Assembly: GCF_030209175.1 (NCBI RefSeq)
Contig: NZ_JARVSM010000001.1
Span: forward strand, 744,001 to 808,000
Length of the DNA stretch: 64,000 nucleotides
Origin: Pseudomonas sp. efr-133-TYG-5
GTDB lineage: Bacteria; Pseudomonadota; Gammaproteobacteria; Pseudomonadales; Pseudomonadaceae
Direction: 5' to 3'
The notes under the pieces are model-generated. The model was not told the DNA's origin and searched no databases. It was given only the letters and a program-made list of their open reading frames with translations. A program made the translations under genes and the position numbers. Below, one piece after another: positions 1-13,330 of the stretch (position 1 is its first letter; every line of letters begins with the position of its first letter).

Positions 1-251
<251 letters not shown>

Positions 252-282
252 CTAGTATTTACGTAGGAATAGTTCGCATCGC

Positions 283-1284
283 TCAGTTCGTCGGTTTGCC
301 GTCGATGCTTGCCTTGAGCCACTGGTAACTGCGCTTTTCCACCCACTGGTAGCTGAACCAGGAGCCCACGCCAATCGCCAGCGCGCACAGGATGAACATC
401 AGGTACGGGTTGATTCCGTACGCGCGCGCGAGGAACCCGCCCGCCGACAACACCAGAACGTGCATCAGGTACACCGAGTACGAGCAGTCGCCAAGCAGTT
501 TGAGCACACGGTTACCCTCGACGTAACGCTCCAGCGCCATGCACGCCATGACCAGCACGGCGCTCGGCACACCCCAGTTCAACAACCGAGGCGCCGGCGG
601 CAAGTGATAGATCGCCAGCAGCGCTGCGCCGATCCCGAGGATCGGCAGCCACAGGCCGGGACCGATCCAGCCCCGGCGATAAAGCATGCCGATGCCGATT
701 CCGAGGAGAAACTCGTAGACGATGTCCGAGCGATAGAACGTGCTGACCCAGCCAAACCCTGTCCACGCCTGACAAACGGCAAACAGCAGCGCCGCCACCA
801 CCAACAGCCGTACCTGCAGGCGAAACAGCAGCGCCCAGGCAAACAGCACGTAGAAAAGCATTTCGTAGTTGAGGGTCCAACCGACGTTCAGGGTCGGATA
901 AATGCCGTAGCCGCCCGGGTTCTGCGTAGGAATAAACAGCAGCGACAGCAGGAAATGCCCCCAGTCGACGCTCTGATCCGGTAACAGCGGCCGGGCGAAC
1001 ACCACCAACAGCGCCATCAACAGGGTGTACAGCCAATACGCCGGCACGATGCGGAACAGCCGATACAGCAGAAATCGCCCGGGCGGCAGGTCTTTGCCCT
1101 CGGTGGACAGGAAGATCACCAGACCGCTGATGACAAAGAAGATATCGACCCCGACGGCACCCTTGTCGATGAACAACTGCCCGATCGGCCCGCGCGCCTT
1201 GAAGTCGAAGAAAATCTGCATGAAGTGGTGACAGACCACGGTCCACGCCGCAAACGCACGCAGGGCCTGCACTGAAATCAACAT
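283..1284 (-). CDS. Acyltransferase 3 family membrane protein (OafA/YrhL type)
   Basis: This 333-residue polytopic inner-membrane protein begins MLISVQALRAFAAWTVVCHH, the N-terminal signature of acyltransferase family 3, which O-acylates cell-surface sugars, lipids or secreted glycans. The first helix carries the His-His pair (residues 19-20) whose equivalent is important in OafA-type enzymes. About ten hydrophobic segments follow, and the end is a short basic tail. There is no SGNH domain, so it is the short form. The start is the ATG at 1282-1284 with a GGGAG ribosome-binding site about six bases upstream. No glycan-biosynthesis gene lies beside it, so the acceptor cannot be guessed. It lies between nfuA and cti on the same strand but with gaps, so it is probably transcribed alone. 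Confidence 0.85.
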   Translation of the reverse strand: MLISVQALRAFAAWTVVCHHFMQIFFDFKARGPIGQLFIDKGAVGVDIFFVISGLVIFLSTEGKDLPPGRFLLYRLFRIVPAYWLYTLLMALLVVFARPLLPDQSVDWGHFLLSLLFIPTQNPGGYGIYPTLNVGWTLNYEMLFYVLFAWALLFRLQVRLLVVAALLFAVCQAWTGFGWVSTFYRSDIVYEFLLGIGIGMLYRRGWIGPGLWLPILGIGAALLAIYHLPPAPRLLNWGVPSAVLVMACMALERYVEGNRVLKLLGDCSYSVYLMHVLVLSAGGFLARAYGINPYLMFILCALAIGVGSWFSYQWVEKRSYQWLKASIDGKPTN

Positions 1285-1467
1285 GACCGGCTCCCGTCCA
1301 CGCCTCTGAAAACCACCGCCAGCCCCTTGCAGGGCTGAGCTTGCTCGCGGTGGCGACGTTTCAGGCGAGCTTCATCATGAATGCCCTGACGCCATCACGA
1401 GCAGGCTCGTGCCTGCAGGTTTTTGCGGTGCTACCAGAGTCTCGGACAGCAGGCCGGCCTCAAACGA

Positions 1468-3750
1468 TCAAAGATTCTCGTAGCGGTTCATGTCCAGCAC
1501 GCCCTCTTCCACCGGCTCGGTTTCGTGCAGGTACTGGCTCAGGTCATGGAAGTAGAACCAGAACTGCGGATGGCTGCGGCGAATGCCCCAGCGCTCGACG
1601 ATTTTCTCGAACTGCGAGGCGTCCCTGGCGTTTTCCATGGCATCGACGAAGGCCGGCACCTGTTCGGCGGGGATATTGAACATGAAGTTCGGGTAGCTGC
1701 TGAGCACGCCCGGGTAGATGGTCAGGCTGTCGAGTCCCGGTTGATAACGCAGCGATTCGCCGAGCAGGAACGCCACGTTGCTGTGGGCACGGTTGCGCAT
1801 CAGGCTGTAGACCTCGCGTTTACCGCTGCGGGTCTCGACGCGCAGCATGGTCGCCTCCGGCAACTGATCGATGACCTTGAGGCCGGCCGCCGGCCGCGAC
1901 GTCAGGCGGCTGAGGGCCTGCTCGGCGTTTTGCAGCGCCGGGTCGATGTTCGGCCGCGAACAGTAGGCGTCCTCGCAGCGGTTGAGCGGATCCGGCCGCG
2001 CATTGAGATCGCCGTAACGCGCCAGCAACTGCCGGGCGAAGTCGCGCTTGGGGTCTTTTTCGTCGAGTTTCAGCGCGGTCGGCTTGTCGTCGTCGATGGC
2101 TTCGTAATCCAGCCACATCTTGAACTTGCCGCTGCTCTGGTACCAATCGTCGAGGTAGGCCTCGCGGGAATCGGCCGGCATCAGGCGCAGGAAGTTCTGC
2201 TCGGCGCCATTGCGGATCAGGTCGAAATACAGGCGAGTCTGCGCCTGGTGCGAGACGTTGCCGAACACGTCGAAATTCACCGCCAACTGGTAGTAAGTGC
2301 GCTCGAGCAGCGGGTAGTCGAACAGCCACATGGTTTGCGGCACTTCGCCGATCAGGCCTTTGGTCACCGACGCACTGTCGAAGTGGCGGAAGATGCTCAG
2401 CAAGGCATTGTCATTGCCCGCCCACAGGGTCGACCAGCTCGGGGGCGGCGCATCGGCGTAACTGTCGCGGCGCAACGCCTCGTACTGGTTGCGCTTGTTG
2501 CGGTAGTCATGCCACAGGCTCAGCACGCTGCCGACATCGTCGTTCTGCCCCGGCATCGCCAGCAGCGGCGTGGCCTGGCCGCGATAGTTCGGGTCGGTGA
2601 TGTACAGGTCGTGTTCGGGGGCCTGGAACAGCGCCCAGAAGTTGTCGCGAATCACATCGGTCGCGATCTGCCCACGGCAGACGGGGCCGCGAATGAACGT
2701 GCGCACGAAGTACTCGGCGTTATCGAGCATGAACTGGTAGCGCGCCTGGGCCGGGATCGCCTCGAACGTGGCGAACGGGTTGGCCCGGCTCTGCGGGCCG
2801 TAGCCCGGCAAGGCATTGACCTGCCAGTTGCCGCTGTAGAACAGGCTCTTGACCCGCGCCATCTTCGCCGCGCTCAACGGATAGGTGATGTGAGTCTTGT
2901 GCACGATCACCCCTTGCACCGGCCACAGGCGGTAGTACACCTGGGTGCCCGGATCATCGTTGGGACGGCGGGTGGCAATCAGATCGATCGGCTGGCCGGT
3001 TGGCGTGCGCGAACGCACCCACTGGAAGTAATGCCCGGGCTCGCCATCCTTGAAATAGATATGAGCGAGGAACCAGTGCTCGAACAGCCAGCGTCCGACC
3101 AGGCTCTGCCGCGCGCCGGGCGTGTTGAGCAGGTTTTCCCACTGCACGATCTGCCGGGTTTCGCTGGCGCTCGGCACCAGGCCCTGTTCGTCGATGGGAG
3201 CACCGGACGCCAGCCAGCGTTGCAGGGTCTGGTACTGCTGATCGGTCAGGCCGGTTACCGCCAGCGGCATGCCCTCTTTCGGGTGCGCCCCGGCGTAACC
3301 GTCGAATTCGGCGGGCATCGCGCACATGTTTTCCCGTTGCAGGCCGAGGACGATGTCTTCGGGCAATTTGGCGTTGGGGGTCAGCGGGGTTGTGTGGCCC
3401 AGCTCCAGCATGCGCGCCATCAGCGCCGCCTGGCTGCCTTGAGCGTCAAGCACCGAATAGAAGCCTTTCTGCTGCCAGGCACGTTTGCCGAAGGCGTCGT
3501 AGAACAACCGGGTGGTCGGCGCGGCCTGGCTGCGTTCGCCATCGTAGACCGGCATCTTGCTCGCGCCGCGCGTCGCGCCCTCGGCACTGCCCAGGTTCAA
3601 CTGGCAGGCGGAGTCGTAGCACGCGTGGCAGGCCACGCACTTTTCGGTGAAGATCGGCTGAATGTCACGGGTATAGGAGATCGCGGGTTCCTGCGCCACG
3701 GCGCCCCAGCTTAAAAACAGCAACACAGTGCTGATGACGCGGTACGACAT
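1468..3750 (-). CDS. cti: Periplasmic cis/trans fatty acid isomerase
   Basis: Cti converts cis-unsaturated acyl chains of membrane phospholipids to trans without prior hydrolysis, a rapid response of pseudomonads to solvents and heat. The 760-residue product starts with a cleavable signal peptide (MSYRVISTVLLFLSWGAVAQ), followed by a single c-type heme-binding motif CVACH at about residues 38-42, as expected for this periplasmic cytochrome-like enzyme. The length matches the family. The start codon at 3748-3750 is the only good one ahead of the signal peptide. It is divergent from metH across a 155-base gap; the same neighbourhood (cti, metH) exists in P. aeruginosa. Cti enzymes are generally made constitutively, and nothing special is seen in the promoter region. 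Confidence 0.95.
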   Translation of the reverse strand: MSYRVISTVLLFLSWGAVAQEPAISYTRDIQPIFTEKCVACHACYDSACQLNLGSAEGATRGASKMPVYDGERSQAAPTTRLFYDAFGKRAWQQKGFYSVLDAQGSQAALMARMLELGHTTPLTPNAKLPEDIVLGLQRENMCAMPAEFDGYAGAHPKEGMPLAVTGLTDQQYQTLQRWLASGAPIDEQGLVPSASETRQIVQWENLLNTPGARQSLVGRWLFEHWFLAHIYFKDGEPGHYFQWVRSRTPTGQPIDLIATRRPNDDPGTQVYYRLWPVQGVIVHKTHITYPLSAAKMARVKSLFYSGNWQVNALPGYGPQSRANPFATFEAIPAQARYQFMLDNAEYFVRTFIRGPVCRGQIATDVIRDNFWALFQAPEHDLYITDPNYRGQATPLLAMPGQNDDVGSVLSLWHDYRNKRNQYEALRRDSYADAPPPSWSTLWAGNDNALLSIFRHFDSASVTKGLIGEVPQTMWLFDYPLLERTYYQLAVNFDVFGNVSHQAQTRLYFDLIRNGAEQNFLRLMPADSREAYLDDWYQSSGKFKMWLDYEAIDDDKPTALKLDEKDPKRDFARQLLARYGDLNARPDPLNRCEDAYCSRPNIDPALQNAEQALSRLTSRPAAGLKVIDQLPEATMLRVETRSGKREVYSLMRNRAHSNVAFLLGESLRYQPGLDSLTIYPGVLSSYPNFMFNIPAEQVPAFVDAMENARDASQFEKIVERWGIRRSHPQFWFYFHDLSQYLHETEPVEEGVLDMNRYENL

Positions 3751-3905
3751 GCCCTTGATCCCGATCCTGAAAAAAACGCAGCGATTCTACAGTATGACGT
3801 TCGTACCAACATGAACGATATTCATGCAAAAGTGCCACATGCTCCAAAACCGCACAGGTTTGTTATGATCCCGGCCCTTCGTCATGGTCTTTTCGAGTAG
3901 TCCCA

Positions 3906-7616
<3,711 letters not shown>

Positions 7617-7694
7617 GCATCGCTTGCGGTGCTGCAAGCCCCTGGTGTCGCTCCAACGGCACCGGGCCTGCAGGCCGTCGCAGGTGGCAGCGGG

Positions 7695-10600
7695 CTACTT
7701 CTGCGAATCGTCCGTGGACGTATCGAGGTCCGTGTCGTCGGACACTTGCCGTTGGTCAGCGGCGATCCATTTCTCCAGTTTCTGTCGGCTGATGCCCAGC
7801 GCGCGGGTTCCACCCACCCGGTCCAGATACGCTCTGATCCGCAGCAGGTTGTCTGCGGACAGGTGGCGCTGGTCGCTGGACATACGCGTCCCCGCCAGCA
7901 AGCGATCGTGGCTGCCATCGAAGGCCTCTACGGGAATCTCGGCGATCGGATTGCCGGTCAGGCCCAGGTACTCGAGATTGGGCGCCTGCAGGACACCGTC
8001 GGGCCACTCCGCCAAGCTATTGCCGGTTAACAGCAGGCGTTGCAGCGCGTGGCTGACCGGCCCCACGAAGCGGTTCAACTGGTTGTAGCTCAACTCCAGC
8101 CGTTGCAGGCCCGGCAATGCCTGCAGGACCGGGCCGTCGAACACTTTGAAACGGTTGTAGTTCAACTTGAGCCAACGCAAGTGCGCCAGATGGCTCAATT
8201 GCCGGACCAGCGACGGCATATCGGCAAAGCGGTTGGCGGACAGGCCCAGCTCCTCCAGTACCGGCATGTCGGCGATGGCCTGGGGCACGCTGCTCAGGTC
8301 ATTGAGGCCCAGTTCGAGCCAGCGCAACCGGGGGAACGCCGGCAGAAACCCCTGCAGGTCGGCCTCATTGAAAGCATTCCCGCGCAGATTCAATGCCTCG
8401 ACATGAGTGAACTCCGGCGGCAGTGCAGGCAGTGCGCCCAGGCCATGAACAGCCTCCAGATCGAGGACCCGCGCGTCGCCGACCGCCTCCCCCGCCAGGC
8501 CTTTTTTCCAGCAGGCGATGATGCGAGCCGCCGCTTCACTGCGCCCCTGCGACGATGACCAGCGCCCTCCGTACAACGGACTGCCGCTGCGGCGCGAGAA
8601 CACCCAGCCGTTCAGTTGCCGGGTGAGCGCGGCGAAGCGCTCGCCCCAGTGGTTGAGACGCGCATTGACCTGTTCGTCGCTGGCACCGTCACGCAGTCGC
8701 TGGATCACTTGCCGGGCCTCGTCCTCATTCAACTCGGCATCGATTCTTTGCAGGCGCTCGATAAACGACGGCAGGTTCTCGCTGGCTGGCAGCTCCGGCG
8801 GAAACGGCAACAATCGGCTGGCCAGCAGCGTGCCGTTCTCGATGGGCTGCGTATCGATTTCAGGCGTTTGCTCCAGGTGAAATCGCTCCAGTGCGCCATG
8901 GGGCAGGCCATGGGCGACTTCGTAGCGATAGTTGGCAATCTGCTGCTCGAGCCAGGTTTGCGGGGTCAGTGTAGTGCCCGCCAGATTGCAGTTGAGCAGC
9001 ATGTCATCGCGCGCCAGGAACCCCGGCGGCAGCTCGCGAATCAGCGTGTTGCGCAAATCCAGCCAGCTCAGGTGCGGAAGATGTTCCGCGCCGTGCGGCA
9101 AGGACTGCATTCGCGTGTCCTTGAGGATAAGGGTGCGCAGGTTCGACATCGACGCGACATCCAGCCAGTACAACGGGTTGCCGGACAAGTCGAGTTCGAC
9201 TAACCCGGCAGCGTTCTCGGCAGGTATCGGGTCGACGATCAAGCGACTGTCGCGCAGGTCGAGGTACTTGAGCTCAGGAAAACGCACCAGCAAGTCACGT
9301 ATTTGCGCCTCGGAGGAGTTGGGCAGGCGCAGGCGCAACAGCGAAATGTGGGGAAAATCCACGCTCAGTGCGGGCAACGGTTCGTCGCTGATCAGTTCGA
9401 GACGGCGTAACGCTGGCTTTTCTTCGGCCAGAGGCCCGTTGCGCCAGGCAACTTTCAGGTTCAGCACGACCAGGCTTTTCTGTCGCAGGTTACTCCCCCA
9501 CTCGGCCCACGTATCCAGGGTGTTGCGCAGGCTCAACCATTGCTGGCGAAGCTCTTCCAGCAACTGCAGGATCTGCGGTTCGGTTTTGCCAGCCCGCAGC
9601 AGGTTGAGTAGAAAGCCATTGGCCCCGGTAAATTTGAGGCCCGGGTAGAGTTGCTGAATCCGCACCACCAACGCGGTGTTCAGGCCCGCGGCACCGGCCG
9701 CGCCCTCACCGCTGGTCGGGTAGCCCAGCAGGTGTTCCCTGATCCGCTGCGGCGGCACGAACGCCCGTCGCCCCGGCCCGTGGGGCGCGAGGATTGCGGC
9801 GCTGTCGGCGACATGTTCGGTGGCGTAGACACGGATCGCTCGCTGCAGCGCTAGGCTCTGCCCCGCCTGCGCCACGCCAAGCGCCCGTCGAGTGGCGGCG
9901 GGCAAGGCCTGCATGACCGAGGCGTAGAAATTGTCCGCCGACGCCGACGGCGCATTCAATGCTTCACCGCGCTCATTGAACGCCTGATAGACCGGGCCTT
10001 TTTTCACCACGTAGCCGCGCAGGCCAGCGGTCTCGCTGCCAATGGCGTCGAGCAGACGCCCTGCGATGTGGCCGACGCGCACTTCCAGACGCACATCGTC
10101 GGTCCACCCCGGCAACCGGCTCAAGGTGTGCAAGGCCAGGCGTCGAGTGTCGGCCGAGAGCATGTTGTCCATTTGCAGCTGGGCGAGCGTGCGCGTCAGG
10201 CGCCCGCGTCGCGCATACCAGCGCGCCTCTTCAAGCATCGCATGTGGCACCCGACCGCTGGTATGCAGGGTAGCCAGGTCGGGCGCATCGGCGTGGGCCA
10301 GTATCTCTTGCGCCGCTGCGTCACTGAGCCCGGGAAAGACCCGTTGCAACTTGGTGACCCAAGGGTCTGCCGTGGCATTGCGGCGATAAAGGCTGTCGAA
10401 CAGCGCCGGCCGACGAGTCTGGGCGTAAGCGGCAATCCGGTCCCGGAGCGCCTGCGGTCGCCAGCCCCGGTCCCGGGCCAGCTCCGGTCCCAGCAACGCG
10501 ATTACCTCGGACTCTTCCAATGCCGCCAGGACACGCATCGGCAATTCCCCACTGAGCACATCGAAGCGACTCATGCGGATCGGCGGTTTGCGCGGTGTGT

Positions 10601-12941
10601 CGGCGGTCAGGCGATCGAAGCCGTATTCGATCCGCGGGCCGGTGAGACGCGGATGTTCAAAGACCTGCACAATCCGCCCGGCAGGCCAGCCCGGCAACTC
10701 GCTGACCAGGTGCAAAGCCAGCAGGTAGCGTTCGTCGATAGCGCGCTCGCCGACGATCTGCTCGAGCACCTGCGCGACACTGCGGTCGGCGTCGAACAGA
10801 CGCAGCGCATCGACCAGCTCGGGCGGCGGCAGCCGATTGTCCAGGTGCACCCTGCGCAACGCGTTGTCGCTGACGCCGCTGATATCGGCGATCTGCAGCA
10901 GTTGCGAGTCGGAATAGGCATCGGCGACGTGTCCCAGGCGCCGCAACAGCTGGATCCGGCTCCAGCCCAGCGGATTTTCCAGGGTGTGGCGCCAGGCGCC
11001 GGCACGGTTGTGGGTCAACATCGGCTGATAGGCCTGCGGGTCAACGGGATGGCGGATGCGCCAGCACGCCTGGGCAGGGTCGTAGAACGGCTCGTACACC
11101 CGGCCGTCGATGCGGATGACGGTTTTGCCGTCCCACTCGTACCGGCCTTGCGCATCGGGCCCGGTCTGTGGATTGAACGGCCCTGGCATTTCATATCCAT
11201 CGAGTTCGGCGCGGCAAAGTCGGCGGCTGCCGTCGGGCAAGGTGACCGGGTGCAAATCCTCGATGACGGGCGTCGCATCCGCCGCCAACAGCCGGTCGAA
11301 CCCTTTGCCGACACCGGCCATGAGCCCGAGCAACAGCAGGTTCTGTGCGATGTCGGCCAAGTGCGCGGTAGCCGCCTTGCGGTCGCCCTCGCTCCACTCG
11401 ACCACGCCTTCGATGGACTCCTCCAGCAACTGGCACGCCATCACCGCCATCATCGTTTCACCCAGCACCGGCACGAACATCGACAAGGTGTTCAACGCGA
11501 GCATGCCGATACCCAACAGCTTGGCGAACAACGCCTTGCGCACCCGGGCATCGATCTCCGCCGACGGCACGGCGTAGCTTCGCGCGTCGTCGATCATCTG
11601 CTCGCGATGACGTTCGAACAGGTAATCCCACGGATCAATATTGTCATCCCAGAAAAACCGCCCCTTGAACGGCATGCACACCGGCGCGAGAAAAGGGTCT
11701 GCGCTGGGCACCTGGCGGATCGCAGGCGCGGGCGGCAAATGATTGAGCGCAACGCTGGGCAGCGGGCTGAAACCATTGAGCCAATCATTGAGCAGCCGCA
11801 GGTAGGACCAATACTTGCTGACGAACGTCGCATCCGCGGCGTCGCAGGTGAACTGGCTGAAATAGTACGCACGGTCGGCATAAGGTACGAAGCGGCTGAA
11901 GAAGCGCTGGTAGGCCGCAGCGCCCGAGTGCTCGGCCGAGCTGGCCTGGTGTTGGGTGAAGCGCTGCCTGAGCGCGCTTTCCAGGTGCTCGGCCCGGTAG
12001 CGTTTCAGCGGATGGTATGGATCATCGGGGATGTACAGCAGCAGTTCGGTCGGCGCCTCGAACCTTGCGCCAATCGCCAGGCACAGGCAGCCGTTCAAAC
12101 GCCGTTTCATCAAGCCCAACTCGCAGAACCAGATACGTTTCTCGCCTTGGCACGGTTGTAACTGGCCATCGATGATCGCCAGGATCGAGGCGTGATCCTG
12201 CGGTTCGATATCGTTTTGCAACAGCGCTCGCTCAGCCGCCGCACGCAGAGCGGTTTTCTGCACGGCAATGAATTGTTCGCGCAGGTTCTGTAACTCCACG
12301 CTGCTTTGCGGGTAGAGAAAACGCTTCAGGTACTGCTGATATTGCGCACCGATGTCCAGCGCGCGACAGGCTTGAATGAATTGGCGAACCGACATCGACG
12401 GGCTGATCGCCTCCTGCCAGCCCGACGAGCCATTCCTGCGGTAGAACGCCGACGATCGGTGAAAGGCGCCGTGTTCGCCCTCCGCCGCTTCGAAGTTGTG
12501 CAGCGCGGCTTGCAGCAGGGACATCCGCGACACTTCGAAGGTGCCGACTTCAATCCCCCAGATCCCCGCCTCGATCGCCTGGACCAGGAGCAGGAACGTG
12601 TTGTCGAGGTCGAGCTCGACGCTGAACATATCGCGTAGCTTGCGCGCCAGCAGGGGTCCGGCGAAGGCATGGATATCGTGCAGATCGGCCATCGTCCGAG
12701 CGAATCGGCTCTGCGCGTTGAAGCTGGCGGCGAGGCTTTCATCGAACGCCTTGCGCTGCTGCCTGGCAGCCTTGCGATACCACGGCGGCAGCGGCGCGTG
12801 GGTGTTCCGCAATCCCTCGTGATGCTGCGCTGTCGCCTGGTTCAGCCAATCCGGGATCGACTGTTCCAGCAACGGCGCGTGAATGCTGCGGGTCACGTGT
12901 CGGTGTTCGCCGTGAGGCGCGGACGGAAGAGATTCGGACAT
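7695..12941 (-). CDS. Giant dermonecrotic-toxin-like (DUF6543) leucine-rich-repeat protein lacking a NEL domain
   Basis: This 1748-residue protein has the architecture of the large Pseudomonas DUF6543/dermonecrotic toxin N-terminal family usually linked to LRR and NEL ubiquitin-ligase domains. The long N-terminal part (about 1-1180) contains a strongly hydrophobic stretch at about 467-550, built like a helical hairpin, plausibly for membrane insertion. Two LRR blocks follow at about 1180-1330 and 1510-1670, with repeats of the form LxxLxLxxNxLxxLP. The protein then stops after a short acidic tail (DDTDLDTSTDDSQK), so no E3-ligase domain is present. No signal peptide is visible. The ATG at 12939-12941 has a GGAGCG ribosome-binding site. 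The gene converges on metH with only 78 bases between. A paralogue lies at 17131-22011. A host- or competitor-directed effector role is inferred. Confidence 0.8.
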   Translation of the reverse strand: MSESLPSAPHGEHRHVTRSIHAPLLEQSIPDWLNQATAQHHEGLRNTHAPLPPWYRKAARQQRKAFDESLAASFNAQSRFARTMADLHDIHAFAGPLLARKLRDMFSVELDLDNTFLLLVQAIEAGIWGIEVGTFEVSRMSLLQAALHNFEAAEGEHGAFHRSSAFYRRNGSSGWQEAISPSMSVRQFIQACRALDIGAQYQQYLKRFLYPQSSVELQNLREQFIAVQKTALRAAAERALLQNDIEPQDHASILAIIDGQLQPCQGEKRIWFCELGLMKRRLNGCLCLAIGARFEAPTELLLYIPDDPYHPLKRYRAEHLESALRQRFTQHQASSAEHSGAAAYQRFFSRFVPYADRAYYFSQFTCDAADATFVSKYWSYLRLLNDWLNGFSPLPSVALNHLPPAPAIRQVPSADPFLAPVCMPFKGRFFWDDNIDPWDYLFERHREQMIDDARSYAVPSAEIDARVRKALFAKLLGIGMLALNTLSMFVPVLGETMMAVMACQLLEESIEGVVEWSEGDRKAATAHLADIAQNLLLLGLMAGVGKGFDRLLAADATPVIEDLHPVTLPDGSRRLCRAELDGYEMPGPFNPQTGPDAQGRYEWDGKTVIRIDGRVYEPFYDPAQACWRIRHPVDPQAYQPMLTHNRAGAWRHTLENPLGWSRIQLLRRLGHVADAYSDSQLLQIADISGVSDNALRRVHLDNRLPPPELVDALRLFDADRSVAQVLEQIVGERAIDERYLLALHLVSELPGWPAGRIVQVFEHPRLTGPRIEYGFDRLTADTPRKPPIRMSRFDVLSGELPMRVLAALEESEVIALLGPELARDRGWRPQALRDRIAAYAQTRRPALFDSLYRRNATADPWVTKLQRVFPGLSDAAAQEILAHADAPDLATLHTSGRVPHAMLEEARWYARRGRLTRTLAQLQMDNMLSADTRRLALHTLSRLPGWTDDVRLEVRVGHIAGRLLDAIGSETAGLRGYVVKKGPVYQAFNERGEALNAPSASADNFYASVMQALPAATRRALGVAQAGQSLALQRAIRVYATEHVADSAAILAPHGPGRRAFVPPQRIREHLLGYPTSGEGAAGAAGLNTALVVRIQQLYPGLKFTGANGFLLNLLRAGKTEPQILQLLEELRQQWLSLRNTLDTWAEWGSNLRQKSLVVLNLKVAWRNGPLAEEKPALRRLELISDEPLPALSVDFPHISLLRLRLPNSSEAQIRDLLVRFPELKYLDLRDSRLIVDPIPAENAAGLVELDLSGNPLYWLDVASMSNLRTLILKDTRMQSLPHGAEHLPHLSWLDLRNTLIRELPPGFLARDDMLLNCNLAGTTLTPQTWLEQQIANYRYEVAHGLPHGALERFHLEQTPEIDTQPIENGTLLASRLLPFPPELPASENLPSFIERLQRIDAELNEDEARQVIQRLRDGASDEQVNARLNHWGERFAALTRQLNGWVFSRRSGSPLYGGRWSSSQGRSEAAARIIACWKKGLAGEAVGDARVLDLEAVHGLGALPALPPEFTHVEALNLRGNAFNEADLQGFLPAFPRLRWLELGLNDLSSVPQAIADMPVLEELGLSANRFADMPSLVRQLSHLAHLRWLKLNYNRFKVFDGPVLQALPGLQRLELSYNQLNRFVGPVSHALQRLLLTGNSLAEWPDGVLQAPNLEYLGLTGNPIAEIPVEAFDGSHDRLLAGTRMSSDQRHLSADNLLRIRAYLDRVGGTRALGISRQKLEKWIAADQRQVSDDTDLDTSTDDSQK

Positions 12942-13105
12942 GCTCTCGCTCCTGAAAATGGGAGCTTCAGCAGATCATTCGGGGCGTCGCGGTTTGCGGT
13001 AGATAGTTATCCGGGTCCCGTCCATCGCTTTACAAGGCGTTTCGTGAACGGCAGTCAACGCAGGATTGGCTATGCTCACAGGGCCCACTTCAAGACGAGG
13101 GATTT

Positions 13106-13324
13106 ATGGACGATCCAGTCGACAACAAACCGCCAAGCTTCTGGCAGATGCTGCACAGCGTCATGGCGGCCGCGTTCGGGGTGCAAAGCGGCAAGAACCG
13201 GGCCAGGGATTTCACCCATGGCAAGCCCAGCCATTTCGTGATCCTCGGGATCGCGTTCACCGCGCTGTTCGCCCTGACGCTGTTTGCCATCGTCAAACTG
13301 GTGCTGCATCTGGCAGGCGTCTGA
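13106..13324 (+). CDS. DUF2970 small membrane protein
   Basis: This 72-residue protein has a cytoplasmic N-terminal half (SFWQMLHSVMAAAFGVQS, then a basic HGKPSHF segment) and one C-terminal transmembrane helix of about 23 residues ending at the C-terminus. This is the pattern of DUF2970, a family of small proteobacterial inner-membrane proteins of unknown function. A GAGGGA ribosome-binding site lies just before the ATG. It is divergent from the large LRR gene and convergent with the periplasmic binding protein gene downstream, from which it is separated by only six bases. Confidence 0.75.
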   Translation: MDDPVDNKPPSFWQMLHSVMAAAFGVQSGKNRARDFTHGKPSHFVILGIAFTALFALTLFAIVKLVLHLAGV

Positions 13325-13330
13325 TACGCG

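Noticed and set aside
1285..1467. Loose REP-like sequence between the acyltransferase and cti genes (CGAGCAGGCTCGTG and similar).
   Set aside because: Short degenerate matches only; no clear inverted pair like those at 41267 or 56802.
1423..3714. A 763-residue open frame on the plus strand opposite cti.
   Set aside because: It is a GC-rich antisense shadow with no recognisable domain; cti has a signal peptide and heme motif.
3751..3905. A possible cobalamin riboswitch ahead of metH.
   Set aside because: The leader is only 155 bases and shows neither the conserved box nor the length needed.
7665..7676. GGCCTGCAGGCC palindrome between metH and the LRR gene.
   Set aside because: It is a 12-base perfect palindrome with no room for a loop and no T-tract; too little for a terminator call.
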